This document shows, in pieces, positions 51,445 through 61,294 of a DNA stretch of 64,000 nucleotides. The stretch's first letter is position 1. Each line of letters starts with the position of its first letter. The notes beneath the pieces are model-generated. The model did not search any database. It saw only the letters and a list, made by a program, of their open reading frames with translations, and was not told where the DNA came from. Both the position numbers and the translations under genes were made by a program. The DNA comes from Domibacillus mangrovi (lineage in GTDB: Bacteria > Bacillota > Bacilli > Bacillales > Domibacillaceae), in assembly GCF_001906925.1 (NCBI RefSeq), contig NZ_MRWQ01000007.1, positions 1 to 64,000 of the forward strand, in the 5' to 3' direction.

Positions 51445-51843
51445 TTAATCTTTTCCTATTAGCTGACCAATTGAGTATTTTTTACTTCCATTGATCGCAA
51501 TGTACAGTGCGATAGCCAGTAATGCTAAATCCAATTCATATCCGGCCATTTGCCCATTGCCAAGAAAACCGGCGGCCAATTTCACTTTCAAGGTAGCACC
51601 AATCATAAGCAGCGCCAATAAAGCTGATACAATTTTCGTTCCAAATCCAACGATTAATGCAATACCTCCAACTAATTCAATGATGGCTACAACATAAGCA
51701 AGCCCTCCTGGAATACCAATACTGTCAAACCACCCTACAGTATTCCCAATTCCTCCTTGAAACTTTACTAAACCATGCACAAAAAAGATAATTCCTAATA
51801 CAACCCGTAAAATCAGAGCTCCTGTTTCTGCTTTTCCTGACAC
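51445..51843 (-). CDS. DoxX family membrane protein
   Basis: A 132-residue protein with four membrane helices (GALILRVVLGIIFFVHGLVKFQ at the start). DoxX relatives such as CatD/MhqP-type proteins in B. subtilis respond to quinones, catechol and thiol stress. The start is GTG 51843 with GGAGGG 7 nt upstream. A 26-bp palindrome (51884-51909) lies just upstream. Confidence 0.88.
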   Translation of the reverse strand: MSGKAETGALILRVVLGIIFFVHGLVKFQGGIGNTVGWFDSIGIPGGLAYVVAIIELVGGIALIVGFGTKIVSALLALLMIGATLKVKLAAGFLGNGQMAGYELDLALLAIALYIAINGSKKYSIGQLIGKD

Positions 51844-51883
51844 TTATAATCCCTCCCTTTCATTCTCCTCAATACCTTCATTT

Positions 51884-51909
51884 CATATATTTTTAATTAA
51901 AGATATATG
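51884..51909. promoter_or_regulatory. MarR/MhqR-type operator upstream of doxX
   Basis: A 26-bp palindrome with arms 51884-51896 and 51897-51909 and only one mismatched pair. Its core TATTTTTAATTAAAGATA agrees with the B. subtilis MhqR box TATCTCGAATTCGAGATA in 13 of 18 positions. It overlaps the start of the sequence between marR and doxX. Confidence 0.6.
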
Positions 51910-51920
51910 AGCAAAAAAAA

Positions 51921-52346
51921 CTATTTTTCACTTGCATGAAATCCCACCTTTTTCAATAAACAAGTAACTGTTTTCAGTTCTTCTTCTGACAGCTCTTCAA
52001 AGATTGAATCAATTGTTTTTTCGTGCGCAGGAAACACCTCCTCTATAAACTTCTTTCCTGAATGAGTAATAACAGCGTAGGTGACGCGGCGATCTTTCAA
52101 GCAATCTTGACGAACGATCAATCCTTTTTGTTCAAGTTTATCGACGACATAGGTAATACTGCCGCTTGAAAGCAATATCTTTTTGCCAATATGCTGAATG
52201 GGCTGATCGCCTTCATGATACAAAAGTTCAAGCACCGCAAACTCTGTTGTATTTAACCCATACGCTTTAATATCTTTTCGCAATACATCCTGAACCGACT
52301 GTGAGACCCGCATTAACACGACTAACGCCTTCAACCTGGCATTCAT
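51921..52346 (-). CDS. MarR family transcriptional regulator (MhqR-like)
   Basis: A 141-residue winged-helix regulator. The recognition helix region is KILLSSGSITYVVDKLEQKGL and the wing CLKDRRVTYAVIT, much like MhqR/YkvE of B. subtilis, which represses quinone- and catechol-detoxifying genes. There is no cysteine near the N-terminus, as in MhqR. It is followed by doxX and wrbA, and MhqR-like operators lie before both marR and doxX, suggesting autorepression. Confidence 0.88.
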   Translation of the reverse strand: MNARLKALVVLMRVSQSVQDVLRKDIKAYGLNTTEFAVLELLYHEGDQPIQHIGKKILLSSGSITYVVDKLEQKGLIVRQDCLKDRRVTYAVITHSGKKFIEEVFPAHEKTIDSIFEELSEEELKTVTCLLKKVGFHASEK

Positions 52347-52382
52347 TTCTTATCACTTCCAACCCCATATCTCAGTTTAAGT

Positions 52383-52400
52383 TATCTCTAATTCAAGGTA
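52383..52400. promoter_or_regulatory. MhqR-box-like operator upstream of the marR gene
   Basis: TATCTCTAATTCAAGGTA (52383-52400) matches the B. subtilis MhqR box in 15 of 18 positions and lies 37 bp before the marR start. Confidence 0.6.
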
Positions 52401-52433
52401 ATAATACCATGCTCAATTTAGTCTGTCAACAGA

Positions 52434-52464
52434 AAAAACAGCAAGCCATCATTGACTCGCTGTT
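52434..52464 (-). terminator. Terminator after the SulP gene
   Basis: On the minus strand AACAGCGAGTCA and TGGCTTGCTGTT form a stem around ATGA followed by TTTT. Confidence 0.82.
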
Positions 52465-52470
52465 TCACTA

Positions 52471-53913
52471 TTAAATACCAACTTGCTTCATGAGTCGGGC
52501 ACTTTGTCCATTTAATCCCGTTAACTGAACCGGAACTTCGTTTTCCCGGTATTTCATAATCACTTTTTCAATGGCAGCGACCGCTGAATCATCCCATATA
52601 TTGGCTTCTGTTAAATCAAGCACAACCCTGTCTACTTCTTCTTTATAATTAAATTCATTTAAGAAATCCGTCACGGATGCGAAGAAAATTTGTCCTGTTA
52701 CGCGATAAATCTTTGCATTTGAATCGCCTGCTTCTTGCGTAACCTTTACTTTTGAGATTTTTGCCGTAAAGAACAACGCACTTAAAATAATACCGGCAAA
52801 CACGCCTTTTGACAGGTCATGAGTCCAAACAACAACAGCTACTGTGACGACCATGACGATTGTATCCGTGATCGGAATTTTGCGCACTGTTGTCAGTGAT
52901 GCCCAATCAAATGTGCCGATCGATACCATGATCATCACGCCGACGAGCGCCGCCATCGGGATTTGAATAACAATATCGCTTAATACAATAATTAACAGAA
53001 GAAGAACGATGCCTGCTGTAAATGTTGAAAGTCGACCTCGGCCACCTGATTTGACATTAATGACCGATTGTCCGATCATCGCACATCCTGCCATGCCGCC
53101 AAGTAAACCAGTCGCAATGTTCGCAATCCCCTGTCCTCGCGCTTCTCTATTTTTATCACTTTCCGTGTCCGTCATATCGTCGACAATAGATGCTGTTAAT
53201 AATGACTCAAGCAAGCCGACGATCGACATTGCCAATGCCGTTGGGAAAATAATGGACAGCGTTTCAAAATTGAGCGGGACATCCGGGAAGAAAAATGACG
53301 GAAGCGTGCCACTAATATTGCCAAGATCTCCGACTGTCCGTAAATCAAAGCCGGCAAAAACCGCAATAATTGTCATCACAACGATCGCTACAAGCGGTGA
53401 TGGAACTGCTTTTGTTATACGCGGCAGCAAATAAATAATCACCAATGTCGCCGCTACAAACACATACGTCATAGTCGATACACCGATGAAATGCGGCACT
53501 TGTGCCATAAAAATTAAAATAGCCAGCGCATTAACAAACCCAATCATAACGGACCTTGGGATGAACTTCATGAAGCGAGCCACTTTTAAAGACCCGAACG
53601 TTATTTGCAAAAGACCCGTTAAAATCGTCGTCGCAAATAAATATTGCAGACCGTAATCTTTCACAAGGGTGACCATCAAGAGTGCCATTGCACCGGTCGC
53701 GGCAGAGATCATAGCCGGACGGCCACCCATAAAAGCAATTACGACAGCCATTGAAAACGATGCATACAGCCCGACCATCGGATCGACACCGGCAATAATA
53801 GAAAACGCGATCGCTTCCGGGATGAGTGCAAGCGCGACAACAAGACCCGACAGCAAATCCCCTTTTACATTGCCAAACCATTCTTTTTTCATTTTTTGAA
53901 CAGATAAATCCAT
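52471..53913 (-). CDS. SulP family anion transporter with STAS domain
   Basis: A 480-residue SLC26/SulP protein: ten or more membrane helices (about 15-370), the signature [19 protein letters not shown] and [22 protein letters not shown], then a C-terminal STAS domain (about 395-480). Substrate may be sulfate, bicarbonate or another anion. SD AAGAGGTGAAG precedes ATG 53913. It is a single-gene unit. Confidence 0.9.
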   Translation of the reverse strand: MDLSVQKMKKEWFGNVKGDLLSGLVVALALIPEAIAFSIIAGVDPMVGLYASFSMAVVIAFMGGRPAMISAATGAMALLMVTLVKDYGLQYLFATTILTGLLQITFGSLKVARFMKFIPRSVMIGFVNALAILIFMAQVPHFIGVSTMTYVFVAATLVIIYLLPRITKAVPSPLVAIVVMTIIAVFAGFDLRTVGDLGNISGTLPSFFFPDVPLNFETLSIIFPTALAMSIVGLLESLLTASIVDDMTDTESDKNREARGQGIANIATGLLGGMAGCAMIGQSVINVKSGGRGRLSTFTAGIVLLLLIIVLSDIVIQIPMAALVGVMIMVSIGTFDWASLTTVRKIPITDTIVMVVTVAVVVWTHDLSKGVFAGIILSALFFTAKISKVKVTQEAGDSNAKIYRVTGQIFFASVTDFLNEFNYKEEVDRVVLDLTEANIWDDSAVAAIEKVIMKYRENEVPVQLTGLNGQSARLMKQVGI

Positions 53914-54098
53914 ACTTCACCTCTTATATATATGTCACTTTCGACTCTCACGAAAGATTACTGCGTGTTTATGAACGATTTCCATCGTACCATATCCCAT
54001 TCTTTTTGAACATGATTGATAAACAAAAGTCCCACGAGTTCTTTTAATTTTCTTTTTTCTTCTTACTCAAATTTCTTTATTGTAAGTTATGAAAAATA

Positions 54099-54140
54099 AC
54101 AAAAAGCTCAACCATCGAATCAATAACGGTTGGGCCTTTT
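54099..54140. terminator. Terminator-like hairpin in a gene-poor region
   Basis: AAAAAGCTCAACC and GGTTGGGCCTTTT pair with a 14-nt loop. It lies in the 729-bp stretch 53914-54642, which otherwise holds AT-rich sequence and one small broken frame. Confidence 0.6.
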
Positions 54141-54244
54141 GCTATGAGTACAAACTTATTCCATTTTTTCAATTTAGCATATATCAATTCATTAACCTGA
54201 TTGATGCTCCTAACCGATCGAGATAACATCTACTAGTTTTTGAT

Positions 54245-54393
54245 TTATGTTTCATTTTCATACTCAACTAACCAGCAATCCTTTTTCTTTCCTTCATACA
54301 ATGTATGTTCAAGAAGATGCTTCACTTTTTGAAATCTACACTTTCATATTTTTCTATCATAAGGACTTTTAGCTTCCCTTTTTGAAACAGCAT
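54245..54393 (-). pseudogene. Remnant of a small frameshifted gene
   Basis: On the minus strand GGAGGACATTGTC precedes ATG 54393 and 23 codons (MLFQKGKLKVLMIEKYESVD). A stop follows, but a shifted frame continues with protein-like sequence (VKHLLEHTLYEGKKKDCWLV) to TAA at 54245. The SD and composition suggest a real small gene that has decayed. Family unknown. Confidence 0.35.
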
Positions 54394-54642
54394 GACAATG
54401 TCCTCCTATTCCATTTCATCTTCTCACCTTAAAAATACACAATTTTCAAATAAAAATAAACAAATTCCCTTAAAAAGTCGACCATTTAAATAAGTTGATT
54501 ATACGGTCTCTGTTCCTGAAAAAACGAGCTGATCAGGGTGATTTGATTTACTCTGGAACACTATGAATAACACATGTAAAAAAAAGTAAATGATTATTGT
54601 GTTATAATATTAATAGTTTGTTATTTTATAAAGGAGGAAATT

Positions 54643-56154
54643 ATGAAAAAAACGATTACACCTGTGTTCTGGATTGCGTTCTCCATCTCTGTTTTGTTTG
54701 TCATTTGGGGATGGACAGCGCCGCAACATCTTATTAAAATCATGACTGGATTACAAGGGGATTTACTAAATCGATTCGGATGGTTTTATCAATTTTCCGT
54801 AACATTTCTGCTTATTTTTGCTTTAATTCTAGCATTTAGCCGCTATGGAAAGATTAAACTAGGTAAAGATGAAGATCAGCCGGAATTTAGTACTCCTACC
54901 TGGTTTGCGATGCTGTTTAGTGCAGGAATGGGGATCGGTCTTCTTTTTTATGGGGTAGCTGAACCTGTTTCTCATTACGCCAATCCTCCAGTGGGAGAAG
55001 GACACTCTATTGAATCGGCTAAAATAGGATTGCGTTACACCTACTTACACTGGGGCTTTCATGCATGGGCTATTTATGGCGTCGTCGCATTAGCACTAGC
55101 CTATTTTAAATTCCGCAAAGACTCGCCTGGACTTATGAGTGCCACATTATATCCGCTTTTAGGTGAAAAGGTGAAAGGTCCCATCGGGTATACAATTGAT
55201 GTAATTGCTGTATTGGCCACTCTCTTTGGCGTTGCGGCTTCATTGGGCTTAGGATCGGCTCAAATTAACAGTGGGTTCAACTACTTATTTGGAATCCCCA
55301 TCAATTTCCCCACTCAACTAACCATTATTCTCGTGACAACAACTGTGTTCATTATTTCAGCTGGAACAGGCGTATCAAAAGGGATTAAGTATTTAAGTAA
55401 TACTAATATGATTCTAGCCATTGTATTATTTTTCTCGTTTCTTTTTCTTGGCCCCACTCAATTTGTCTTGGAAACGTTCTTAACGACGTTTGGTGGTTAT
55501 ATTCAGAATCTTCCGAGCATGGGACTACGCTTCGCTCCTTTTAACGATGAGAATAATCAATGGGTGAAGGACTGGACTATATTTTATTGGGCTTGGTGGA
55601 TTTCGTGGACACCATTTGTAGGTACATTCATCGCTCGTGTATCAAAAGGACGGACGGTGCGCGAATTCATTATGGCTGTTCTAATTGTTCCAACCATTGT
55701 ATGTTCACTATGGTTCGGCGTGTTCGGCGGTACTGGGATTTATTATGATTTTGTCCAAGGGATGGATGTGACTAAACAAAGTTTGGAAACGTCATTATTT
55801 TTCATTTATGAGCAGCTTCCTTTTGGGGGATTTTTAACGATTATATCTTTAGTCCTTATCTTCTCTTTCTTCGTAACGTCAGCCGATTCAGCTACATTTG
55901 TTTTAGGCATGCAAACGACAAATGGAGGATTGAACCCTTCATTTCTTTCGAAATTAACCTGGGGAGTCATCTTATCAGCAGTTGCAATTATCTTGACAAG
56001 ATCTGGGGGTATGCAAGGCATACAAGCCACCATTATTGTAAGTGCACTGCCTTTAGCTATTTTTCTCCTTTTCATGTCGTACAGTCTGACTAAGGCTCTC
56101 AGAAACGAAATGAAAGGAAAAAAAGATAAGGTGAAAACAGAAACCATCGCATAA
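54643..56154 (+). CDS. BCCT family glycine betaine/carnitine/choline transporter
   Basis: A 503-residue, twelve-helix betaine transporter (OpuD/BetL type). The signature FYWAWWISWTPF is present, as are the glycine-rich GMGIGLLFYGVAEPV in helix 3 and a charged C-terminal tail (KGKKDKVKTE) of the kind that senses osmotic strength. SD AAAGGAGG lies before ATG 54643. The substrate is most likely glycine betaine. Confidence 0.92.
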   Translation: MKKTITPVFWIAFSISVLFVIWGWTAPQHLIKIMTGLQGDLLNRFGWFYQFSVTFLLIFALILAFSRYGKIKLGKDEDQPEFSTPTWFAMLFSAGMGIGLLFYGVAEPVSHYANPPVGEGHSIESAKIGLRYTYLHWGFHAWAIYGVVALALAYFKFRKDSPGLMSATLYPLLGEKVKGPIGYTIDVIAVLATLFGVAASLGLGSAQINSGFNYLFGIPINFPTQLTIILVTTTVFIISAGTGVSKGIKYLSNTNMILAIVLFFSFLFLGPTQFVLETFLTTFGGYIQNLPSMGLRFAPFNDENNQWVKDWTIFYWAWWISWTPFVGTFIARVSKGRTVREFIMAVLIVPTIVCSLWFGVFGGTGIYYDFVQGMDVTKQSLETSLFFIYEQLPFGGFLTIISLVLIFSFFVTSADSATFVLGMQTTNGGLNPSFLSKLTWGVILSAVAIILTRSGGMQGIQATIIVSALPLAIFLLFMSYSLTKALRNEMKGKKDKVKTETIA

Positions 56155-56353
56155 TTAAAAAACCGTTCCTTATTTCGCCCAAAATAAACTGTACCCCGAA
56201 TAGTAGACACTGCTCGGGATACAGTTCATTTCAAGAGTTATTTTCATTCTTTATGCACAGTTTCTGTAAGTCGTTTCAACCGCTCATTTTTATAAAAAGA
56301 AGAGAACTTTTTTAAAAAGTATTTTACTCAAGACATTTAGAGGTGAAAACTTC

Positions 56354-57394
56354 ATGATTTTCTTTCGCAAATTATTTTTCAAAGCTGTTTATATGAACAA
56401 CTGGACCTTATTTTTTGCCACATCTACGCTCATTTTGTTCAGCAGTTTTTTCATGTATTTTGTCGAGCCGGAAACATTTTCATCACCATTCGAAGGACTA
56501 TGGTGGACAATGACAACGGTCGTGACGGTTGGATACGGGGATGTCTCCCCGGTGACAGTACTTGGCAAAATTTTCGCCATGTTTTTATACGTCATTGGTA
56601 TTGGCTTGATGACAGTACTGATCAGCAAAGTGATTGACACATTGAGCATTCGAAAACGGATGAAGGAGGAAGGCAGATTGCAAATTACACGTGAAAATCA
56701 TATTTTACTCATTAACTGGACGAGCCGGGCACAGATTGCGTTAAACGAATTGCTTAAATCTTTCCCTGACATTCACGCTGTCATTATTGATGAAATGACT
56801 GAAAAAATTCCTTTTCTACATGAACGTGTTGACTTCGTTAAAGGTGCACCGGCAGCAGAATCAACATTTATGCAGGCCAATTTATTAAAAGCAAAATCAG
56901 TCATGATTTTTTCGCCGGATGACGCACGGAACGCATCATCTGCCGATGGATTAACACTGCTCATTGCTTCCACACTTGGAGCAACGGCGAAAAAATACGG
57001 TCAAAACCTATATACGATTTGTGAAGTGACGGATTCCAAACATATCAGCGCGTTCACTCACGCTAATGTGGAGGAATTTATTACACCAAATGATACAGCA
57101 GCCCAACTTGCCGCACGCTCTATACAGTTTAACGGCTCGAGCGAAATTATTCGTCAGTTGACATGCAACGACGGACATGATTTGTACTGTATTCCGAAAC
57201 AGTCAGACTGGACGACATACCGAGATGCGAAAAAGGCACTCGCTGAAAAAGGCATCCTCCTCGTCGCCAATCATCAAGACTTGTCTGTTACGGCTAAGCT
57301 TGATGAACCTATTCCGGATGATGCTCGTCTATTTATTATTTGTGATAAAGAAGCATATAGCCATCTTCAAACAGATAAATCCTTTCGTTTATAA
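56354..57394 (+). CDS. Potassium channel with RCK domain (YugO/MthK type)
   Basis: A 346-residue channel subunit. Two membrane helices flank the pore loop with the selectivity filter TVGYGD (about 55-60), then a cytosolic RCK/TrkA-N domain follows (HILLINWTSRAQIALNELL, about 115-230) and a C-terminal region. B. subtilis YugO, of similar size, takes part in biofilm electrical signalling. The 3' end overlaps the convergent ABC permease gene by 28 bp. Confidence 0.92.
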   Translation: MIFFRKLFFKAVYMNNWTLFFATSTLILFSSFFMYFVEPETFSSPFEGLWWTMTTVVTVGYGDVSPVTVLGKIFAMFLYVIGIGLMTVLISKVIDTLSIRKRMKEEGRLQITRENHILLINWTSRAQIALNELLKSFPDIHAVIIDEMTEKIPFLHERVDFVKGAPAAESTFMQANLLKAKSVMIFSPDDARNASSADGLTLLIASTLGATAKKYGQNLYTICEVTDSKHISAFTHANVEEFITPNDTAAQLAARSIQFNGSSEIIRQLTCNDGHDLYCIPKQSDWTTYRDAKKALAEKGILLVANHQDLSVTAKLDEPIPDDARLFIICDKEAYSHLQTDKSFRL

Positions 57395-58164
57395 ACGGCG
57401 TATGCAATCAAAACGCCTATGACGATAATACTGACCATAAAACTAGCATAAAGTGGCTTGATGGCCGCATGTTCGATAATGTAAGCTGAATCCACGTATT
57501 CAAACGGCGTCACATATTTCAGCGGTTCGAATTTCTCGGCAATACTCTGCACGATATCGAAAAAGTACGAAAGAAGCACAACTGCCAGTGATATCGATGT
57601 GACTGCCCGGCTTTTTCGCATGATTGCCGAGATCGCAAACGCGATCGCCGCAAACGTTAAATGAAGCAAAAACGGCGCAAGAGAGATCATGAAGAAGATC
57701 TTCATATTCATTGCTTCGTCTCCTGCATAGCGGAATCCAGCATAGTTGATTAACGAAAGGACTGCGTTGAACAAAAACAAATTCGTGAAAACAGCAAGTG
57801 CCTTTTCTGCTATAACCCCTCCTCTACTAACTGGTTTTGATAGCAAAAACTCAACCGTTTTCTCGCTCTCTTCTTTTACGATCATGCTCCCCGCCATCAT
57901 TGCCGCATAAATACTGCCGAACAAGGTGACAAACAAATATCCTTCAATCGCATAAAATCCGAGCGGTGTATCAAAGCCAAGCGAGTCAATGTTAAATGCT
58001 TTTAACATCGCTTCTGGATATAGTTTCATGACATTTTCCAACTGCTCTTTATTCGCTGCAAACTGCGGATACACACTCATAATTAAAAAGGACATGCCCC
58101 CGAGCGCAATGATCCAGATCCATAACGCTTTCTGTGCTTGGCTCACTTCACGCTTATAAATCAT
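57367..58164 (-). CDS. ABC-2 type permease
   Basis: A 265-residue ABC exporter membrane subunit with six helices (about 15-35, 70-90, 105-130, 140-160, 170-190, 235-258). The N-terminal part matches ABC-2/NatB-like permeases. Its ATG overlaps the ATPase stop (ATGA). Substrate unknown; a drug, peptide or ion could be involved. Confidence 0.88.
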   Translation of the reverse strand: MIYKREVSQAQKALWIWIIALGGMSFLIMSVYPQFAANKEQLENVMKLYPEAMLKAFNIDSLGFDTPLGFYAIEGYLFVTLFGSIYAAMMAGSMIVKEESEKTVEFLLSKPVSRGGVIAEKALAVFTNLFLFNAVLSLINYAGFRYAGDEAMNMKIFFMISLAPFLLHLTFAAIAFAISAIMRKSRAVTSISLAVVLLSYFFDIVQSIAEKFEPLKYVTPFEYVDSAYIIEHAAIKPLYASFMVSIIVIGVLIAYAVYKRKDLSV

Positions 58165-59051
58165 GATTTCACGTCGCCTTTCTCATAATAATGAATAAAC
58201 ACTTCTTCAAGCGAAGGTTCTTCAATCAGAATGTCATCAAACGGTACGTTGTTCAATTGGTCTAGCAGCGTCCGGCTTGACCCGCTATATAAAAAACGGA
58301 TACCTTGCGGGATACGTTCCTTCTGCAGCATTCCATCAATGTTCACATTTGCTGTGCTTGCATCATGAAAATATAGTGAGACATTTTTAAATTGATTTTT
58401 ACGGATTTCTTCCATATTTTCAACTTTAATGAGGTGCCCTTCTTTTATAATGGCCACACGGTCACATAATTTCTGTACTTCGCTTAAATAATGAGAAGAA
58501 AAGAATATCGTCGCCCCCTTGTCCCTCGTTTCCCTGAGCAGATCAAAAAAGACGTTTTGCATAAGTGGATCAAGACCTGATGTTGGTTCATCTAAAATAA
58601 GCACCTTCGGATCATGCAGCATCGCTTGAACAATACCGACTTTTTTCCGGTTGCCGAATGATAAATCTTCAATTTTCCGGTTTGTGTCAAGCTCCAGCCG
58701 CTCAGCTAAATACGATGCGTTCCTGATGCAATCTTTTTTATAAAACCCACTGGAATACGTAAATAACTCTTTTACTTTCATATCTTCATAATAATGCACT
58801 TCAGATGGCAAATAGCCGGTGAATTCCCGTATTTTCTGTGATTGTTTCACAACGTCACGTCCCATAATCGACGCGCTTCCTTTTGTAGGATAAATCAAAT
58901 TGAGCAACGTCCGAATCGCTGTACTCTTTCCTGCACCATTCGGTCCGATAAAACCGAAAATCTCTCCTTCCTCCACTGAAAATGTAACATCTTCAATTCC
59001 ACAGTTTTTCCCATAATATTTTGTTAACCCGTTCAGTTCAATAATCGACAT
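58161..59051 (-). CDS. ABC transporter ATP-binding protein
   Basis: A 296-residue ATPase. Walker A GPNGAGKST, signature LSFGNRKKVG, Walker B VLILDEPTSGLD and the H-loop SSHYLSEV are intact; a C-terminal domain of about 80 residues follows. GTG 59057 and ATG 59051 are in frame; GGAGG lies 7 nt before ATG 59051. An inverted repeat (59145-59164, TGAATC/GATTCA) lies upstream and may be an operator. Confidence 0.92.
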   Translation of the reverse strand: MSIIELNGLTKYYGKNCGIEDVTFSVEEGEIFGFIGPNGAGKSTAIRTLLNLIYPTKGSASIMGRDVVKQSQKIREFTGYLPSEVHYYEDMKVKELFTYSSGFYKKDCIRNASYLAERLELDTNRKIEDLSFGNRKKVGIVQAMLHDPKVLILDEPTSGLDPLMQNVFFDLLRETRDKGATIFFSSHYLSEVQKLCDRVAIIKEGHLIKVENMEEIRKNQFKNVSLYFHDASTANVNIDGMLQKERIPQGIRFLYSGSSRTLLDQLNNVPFDDILIEEPSLEEVFIHYYEKGDVKS

Positions 59052-59217
59052 ATACACCCCTCCGCTCTTTCCTTCCTAGATAGAGTATATTCGACAATGA
59101 GAGTAAATTACCTGTCATTCTGCATAACCTGCAACTATTTTGATTGAATCGAATGAATGATTCACTATGTTAAAAATTAGTTAAAATAAATCTTCATTAC
59201 TTTTTTTAATTGAATAG

Positions 59218-59266
59218 AAGAGGTTGCCCAAAGTCAGTGAATAACTAACTTCGGGCAACCTCTTCT
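59218..59266 (-). terminator. Terminator after pncB
   Basis: On the minus strand AGAGGTTGCCC and GGGCAACCTCTT are inverted, with a further partial stem (AAGT/ACTT) inside the loop; the tail TCTATTC is only weakly T-rich. Confidence 0.65.
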
Positions 59267-60717
59267 TATCTTGCTGACTGCGGCAGCATTTCTTCAATTT
59301 TGCGCATTTTATGATCCCAGCATGCCGGACTTAAATCGACCGGATATTGCTCTGGATTAACAGGGCGCTTGTATTCATCCCAAAAAACATCCAGACCATT
59401 TTTAACGTGCTGACGAATATCTTCAAGCGATGGCAGCTCATACACCCGTTTCCCACCAAGGAAAATATCTTCATGTAAATTGCGCGCCGTAAAATTGGTT
59501 ACAAATTTGCTAATATACGTGTGAAGCGGATGAAACATTTTCAGTTTTTCTTCTTTTTGCGGTTCTTCATTTTCTAACGCGATATAGTCGCCTTCTGCTC
59601 GGCCACTAGCATTATTAATGATACGGTAAACATTCTTTTTACCTGGTGTGGTCACTTTTTCTGGATTACCGGAGATTTTAATTGTATCGACCATTTTGCC
59701 ATGCTCATTTTCAATTGAGACGAGTTTAAATACTGCTCCAAGCGCGGGCTGGTCAAATGCAGTGATGAGCTTCGTGCCGATTCCCCAGCCGTCAATTTTT
59801 GCTCCTTGGGCACCTAAACTCATAATTGTTTCTTCATCTAGATCATTGGATGCCATAATTTGTGCATCTGTAAATCCTGCTTCATCCAACATTTTTCGTG
59901 CTTTTTTTGATAAATAGGCAAGGTCCCCACTGTCGAGCCGGATACCTTTAAAGTTAATTTTATCACCAAATTCTTTTGCTACCCGAATGGCATTCGGTAC
60001 ACCTGAACGCAATGTATCATACGTATCAACGAGGAAGACGCAATCGCGGTGCGTTTCAGCATATTTCGTAAAGGCCACATATTCATCCTGATACGCCTGT
60101 ACCATCGAATGGGCATGTGTCCCTGATACCGGAATCCCAAATAATTTACCCGCACGAACATTGCTTGTACCAGCAAAGCCCGTAATATATGCGGCACGAG
60201 TTCCCCAAACGGCGGCCTCTGTTTCATGCGCTCGTCTTGTGCCAAATTCACTCGCCGTTCCGTTCCCTATCACTTGCATCATACGAGATGCTTTTGTCGC
60301 AATAAGCGTTTGATAATTAATAACGTTCAAAAGCAATGTTTCAAGCAGTTGTGCCTGCGCAAGGGGCGCTTCAATTCGCATCATCGGTTCATTGCCAAAT
60401 ACGATTTCCCCTTCACGCATTGACCGGATTGTACCGGTGAATGTCATATTTCCTAAAAACTCAAGATAGTCTTCCTGATAACCTGTTGAACGTAAATAAT
60501 TAATGTCACTTTCTGTAAAACTAAACTGCTCAATTAACGATATAACTCGTTCAAGACCAGCAAATACACCGTACCCATTGCCAAAAGGTAGTTTCCGAAA
60601 ATAAATATCAAATACGGAATTGCGATCATGTATGCCGTCACGCCAGTACGTTTCCGCCATATTGATTTGATATAAATCTGTATGTAGCATTAAACTATCA
60701 TCCATGTACGTCTTCAT
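59266..60717 (-). CDS. pncB: Nicotinate phosphoribosyltransferase
   Basis: A 483-residue NAPRTase that makes nicotinate mononucleotide from nicotinate, PRPP and ATP for NAD salvage. LHTDLYQINMAETYW, the SEFGTRRAHE motif with the catalytic histidine, GVPNAIRVAK and IRLDSGDLAYLS are family hallmarks. Overlaps pncA (ATGA), matching its use of the pncA product. Confidence 0.95.
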   Translation of the reverse strand: MKTYMDDSLMLHTDLYQINMAETYWRDGIHDRNSVFDIYFRKLPFGNGYGVFAGLERVISLIEQFSFTESDINYLRSTGYQEDYLEFLGNMTFTGTIRSMREGEIVFGNEPMMRIEAPLAQAQLLETLLLNVINYQTLIATKASRMMQVIGNGTASEFGTRRAHETEAAVWGTRAAYITGFAGTSNVRAGKLFGIPVSGTHAHSMVQAYQDEYVAFTKYAETHRDCVFLVDTYDTLRSGVPNAIRVAKEFGDKINFKGIRLDSGDLAYLSKKARKMLDEAGFTDAQIMASNDLDEETIMSLGAQGAKIDGWGIGTKLITAFDQPALGAVFKLVSIENEHGKMVDTIKISGNPEKVTTPGKKNVYRIINNASGRAEGDYIALENEEPQKEEKLKMFHPLHTYISKFVTNFTARNLHEDIFLGGKRVYELPSLEDIRQHVKNGLDVFWDEYKRPVNPEQYPVDLSPACWDHKMRKIEEMLPQSAR

Positions 60718-61271
60718 TCATTACTCCCCTTTTTTGCTCCGAGTGCGTTCGTAAAATGACCAAGTGCCCAAGTGTGACCCTCTTCGTTAAATGAAGCAAC
60801 GGCCTTTTCATGAATCACAATTTTATATCCTTTGTTATACGCATCAACTGCTGTATGCAAGATGCAAATATCCGTGCAGACCCCGACGAGATGCACTTCC
60901 GTAATCCCTCTTGCACGTAACCTTATATTAAGATCGGTACCCGCAAAAGCGGAGTAGCGTGTTTTGTCCATATAATACACATTGTCACGGTCGTGATTTT
61001 TCTCATACACATCTTGTAACTTTCCATACAGGATACGCCCTGTTGTATCGCGAATATTATGAGGAGGGAATAACATTGTTTCTGGATGATACGGATCATT
61101 TTCATCATGAACATCTACCGCAAAGACAACGTAATCCCCGCTTTCAATAAAATCTTCCGTCAGTCGGACAATTTCACCTTCCAATGCCTGGCCCACTTCC
61201 CCGCACGTCAATTTTCCATCTTGTGCAACAAAATCATATGTGTAATCAATATTGAGAAGCGCTCGTTTCAT
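60714..61271 (-). CDS. pncA: Nicotinamidase-like cysteine hydrolase
   Basis: A 185-residue isochorismatase-fold enzyme that deamidates nicotinamide to nicotinate. Predicted triad Asp9 (NIDYTYDF), Lys103 (MDKTRYSAF) and Cys136 (CTDICI); metal-binding residues in AVDVHDEND. Lies between a Nudix/NrtR-like gene (23 bp upstream) and pncB. AAGGGGTGG precedes the ATG. Confidence 0.93.
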   Translation of the reverse strand: MKRALLNIDYTYDFVAQDGKLTCGEVGQALEGEIVRLTEDFIESGDYVVFAVDVHDENDPYHPETMLFPPHNIRDTTGRILYGKLQDVYEKNHDRDNVYYMDKTRYSAFAGTDLNIRLRARGITEVHLVGVCTDICILHTAVDAYNKGYKIVIHEKAVASFNEEGHTWALGHFTNALGAKKGSNE

Positions 61272-61294
61272 TTGAAATCCACCCCTTCATTTTT

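Noticed and set aside
54580-54608. Promoter of the BCCT gene
   Set aside because: A perfect TATAAT is present at 54603-54608, but no acceptable -35 lies 16-18 bp upstream, so I did not list it.
56188-56226. Possible IS3-family insertion sequence end or BCCT terminator
   Set aside because: ACTGTA/TACAGT with CCCGA/TCGGG is an imperfect inverted repeat, but there is no T-run, no transposase and no second end, so neither call can be supported.
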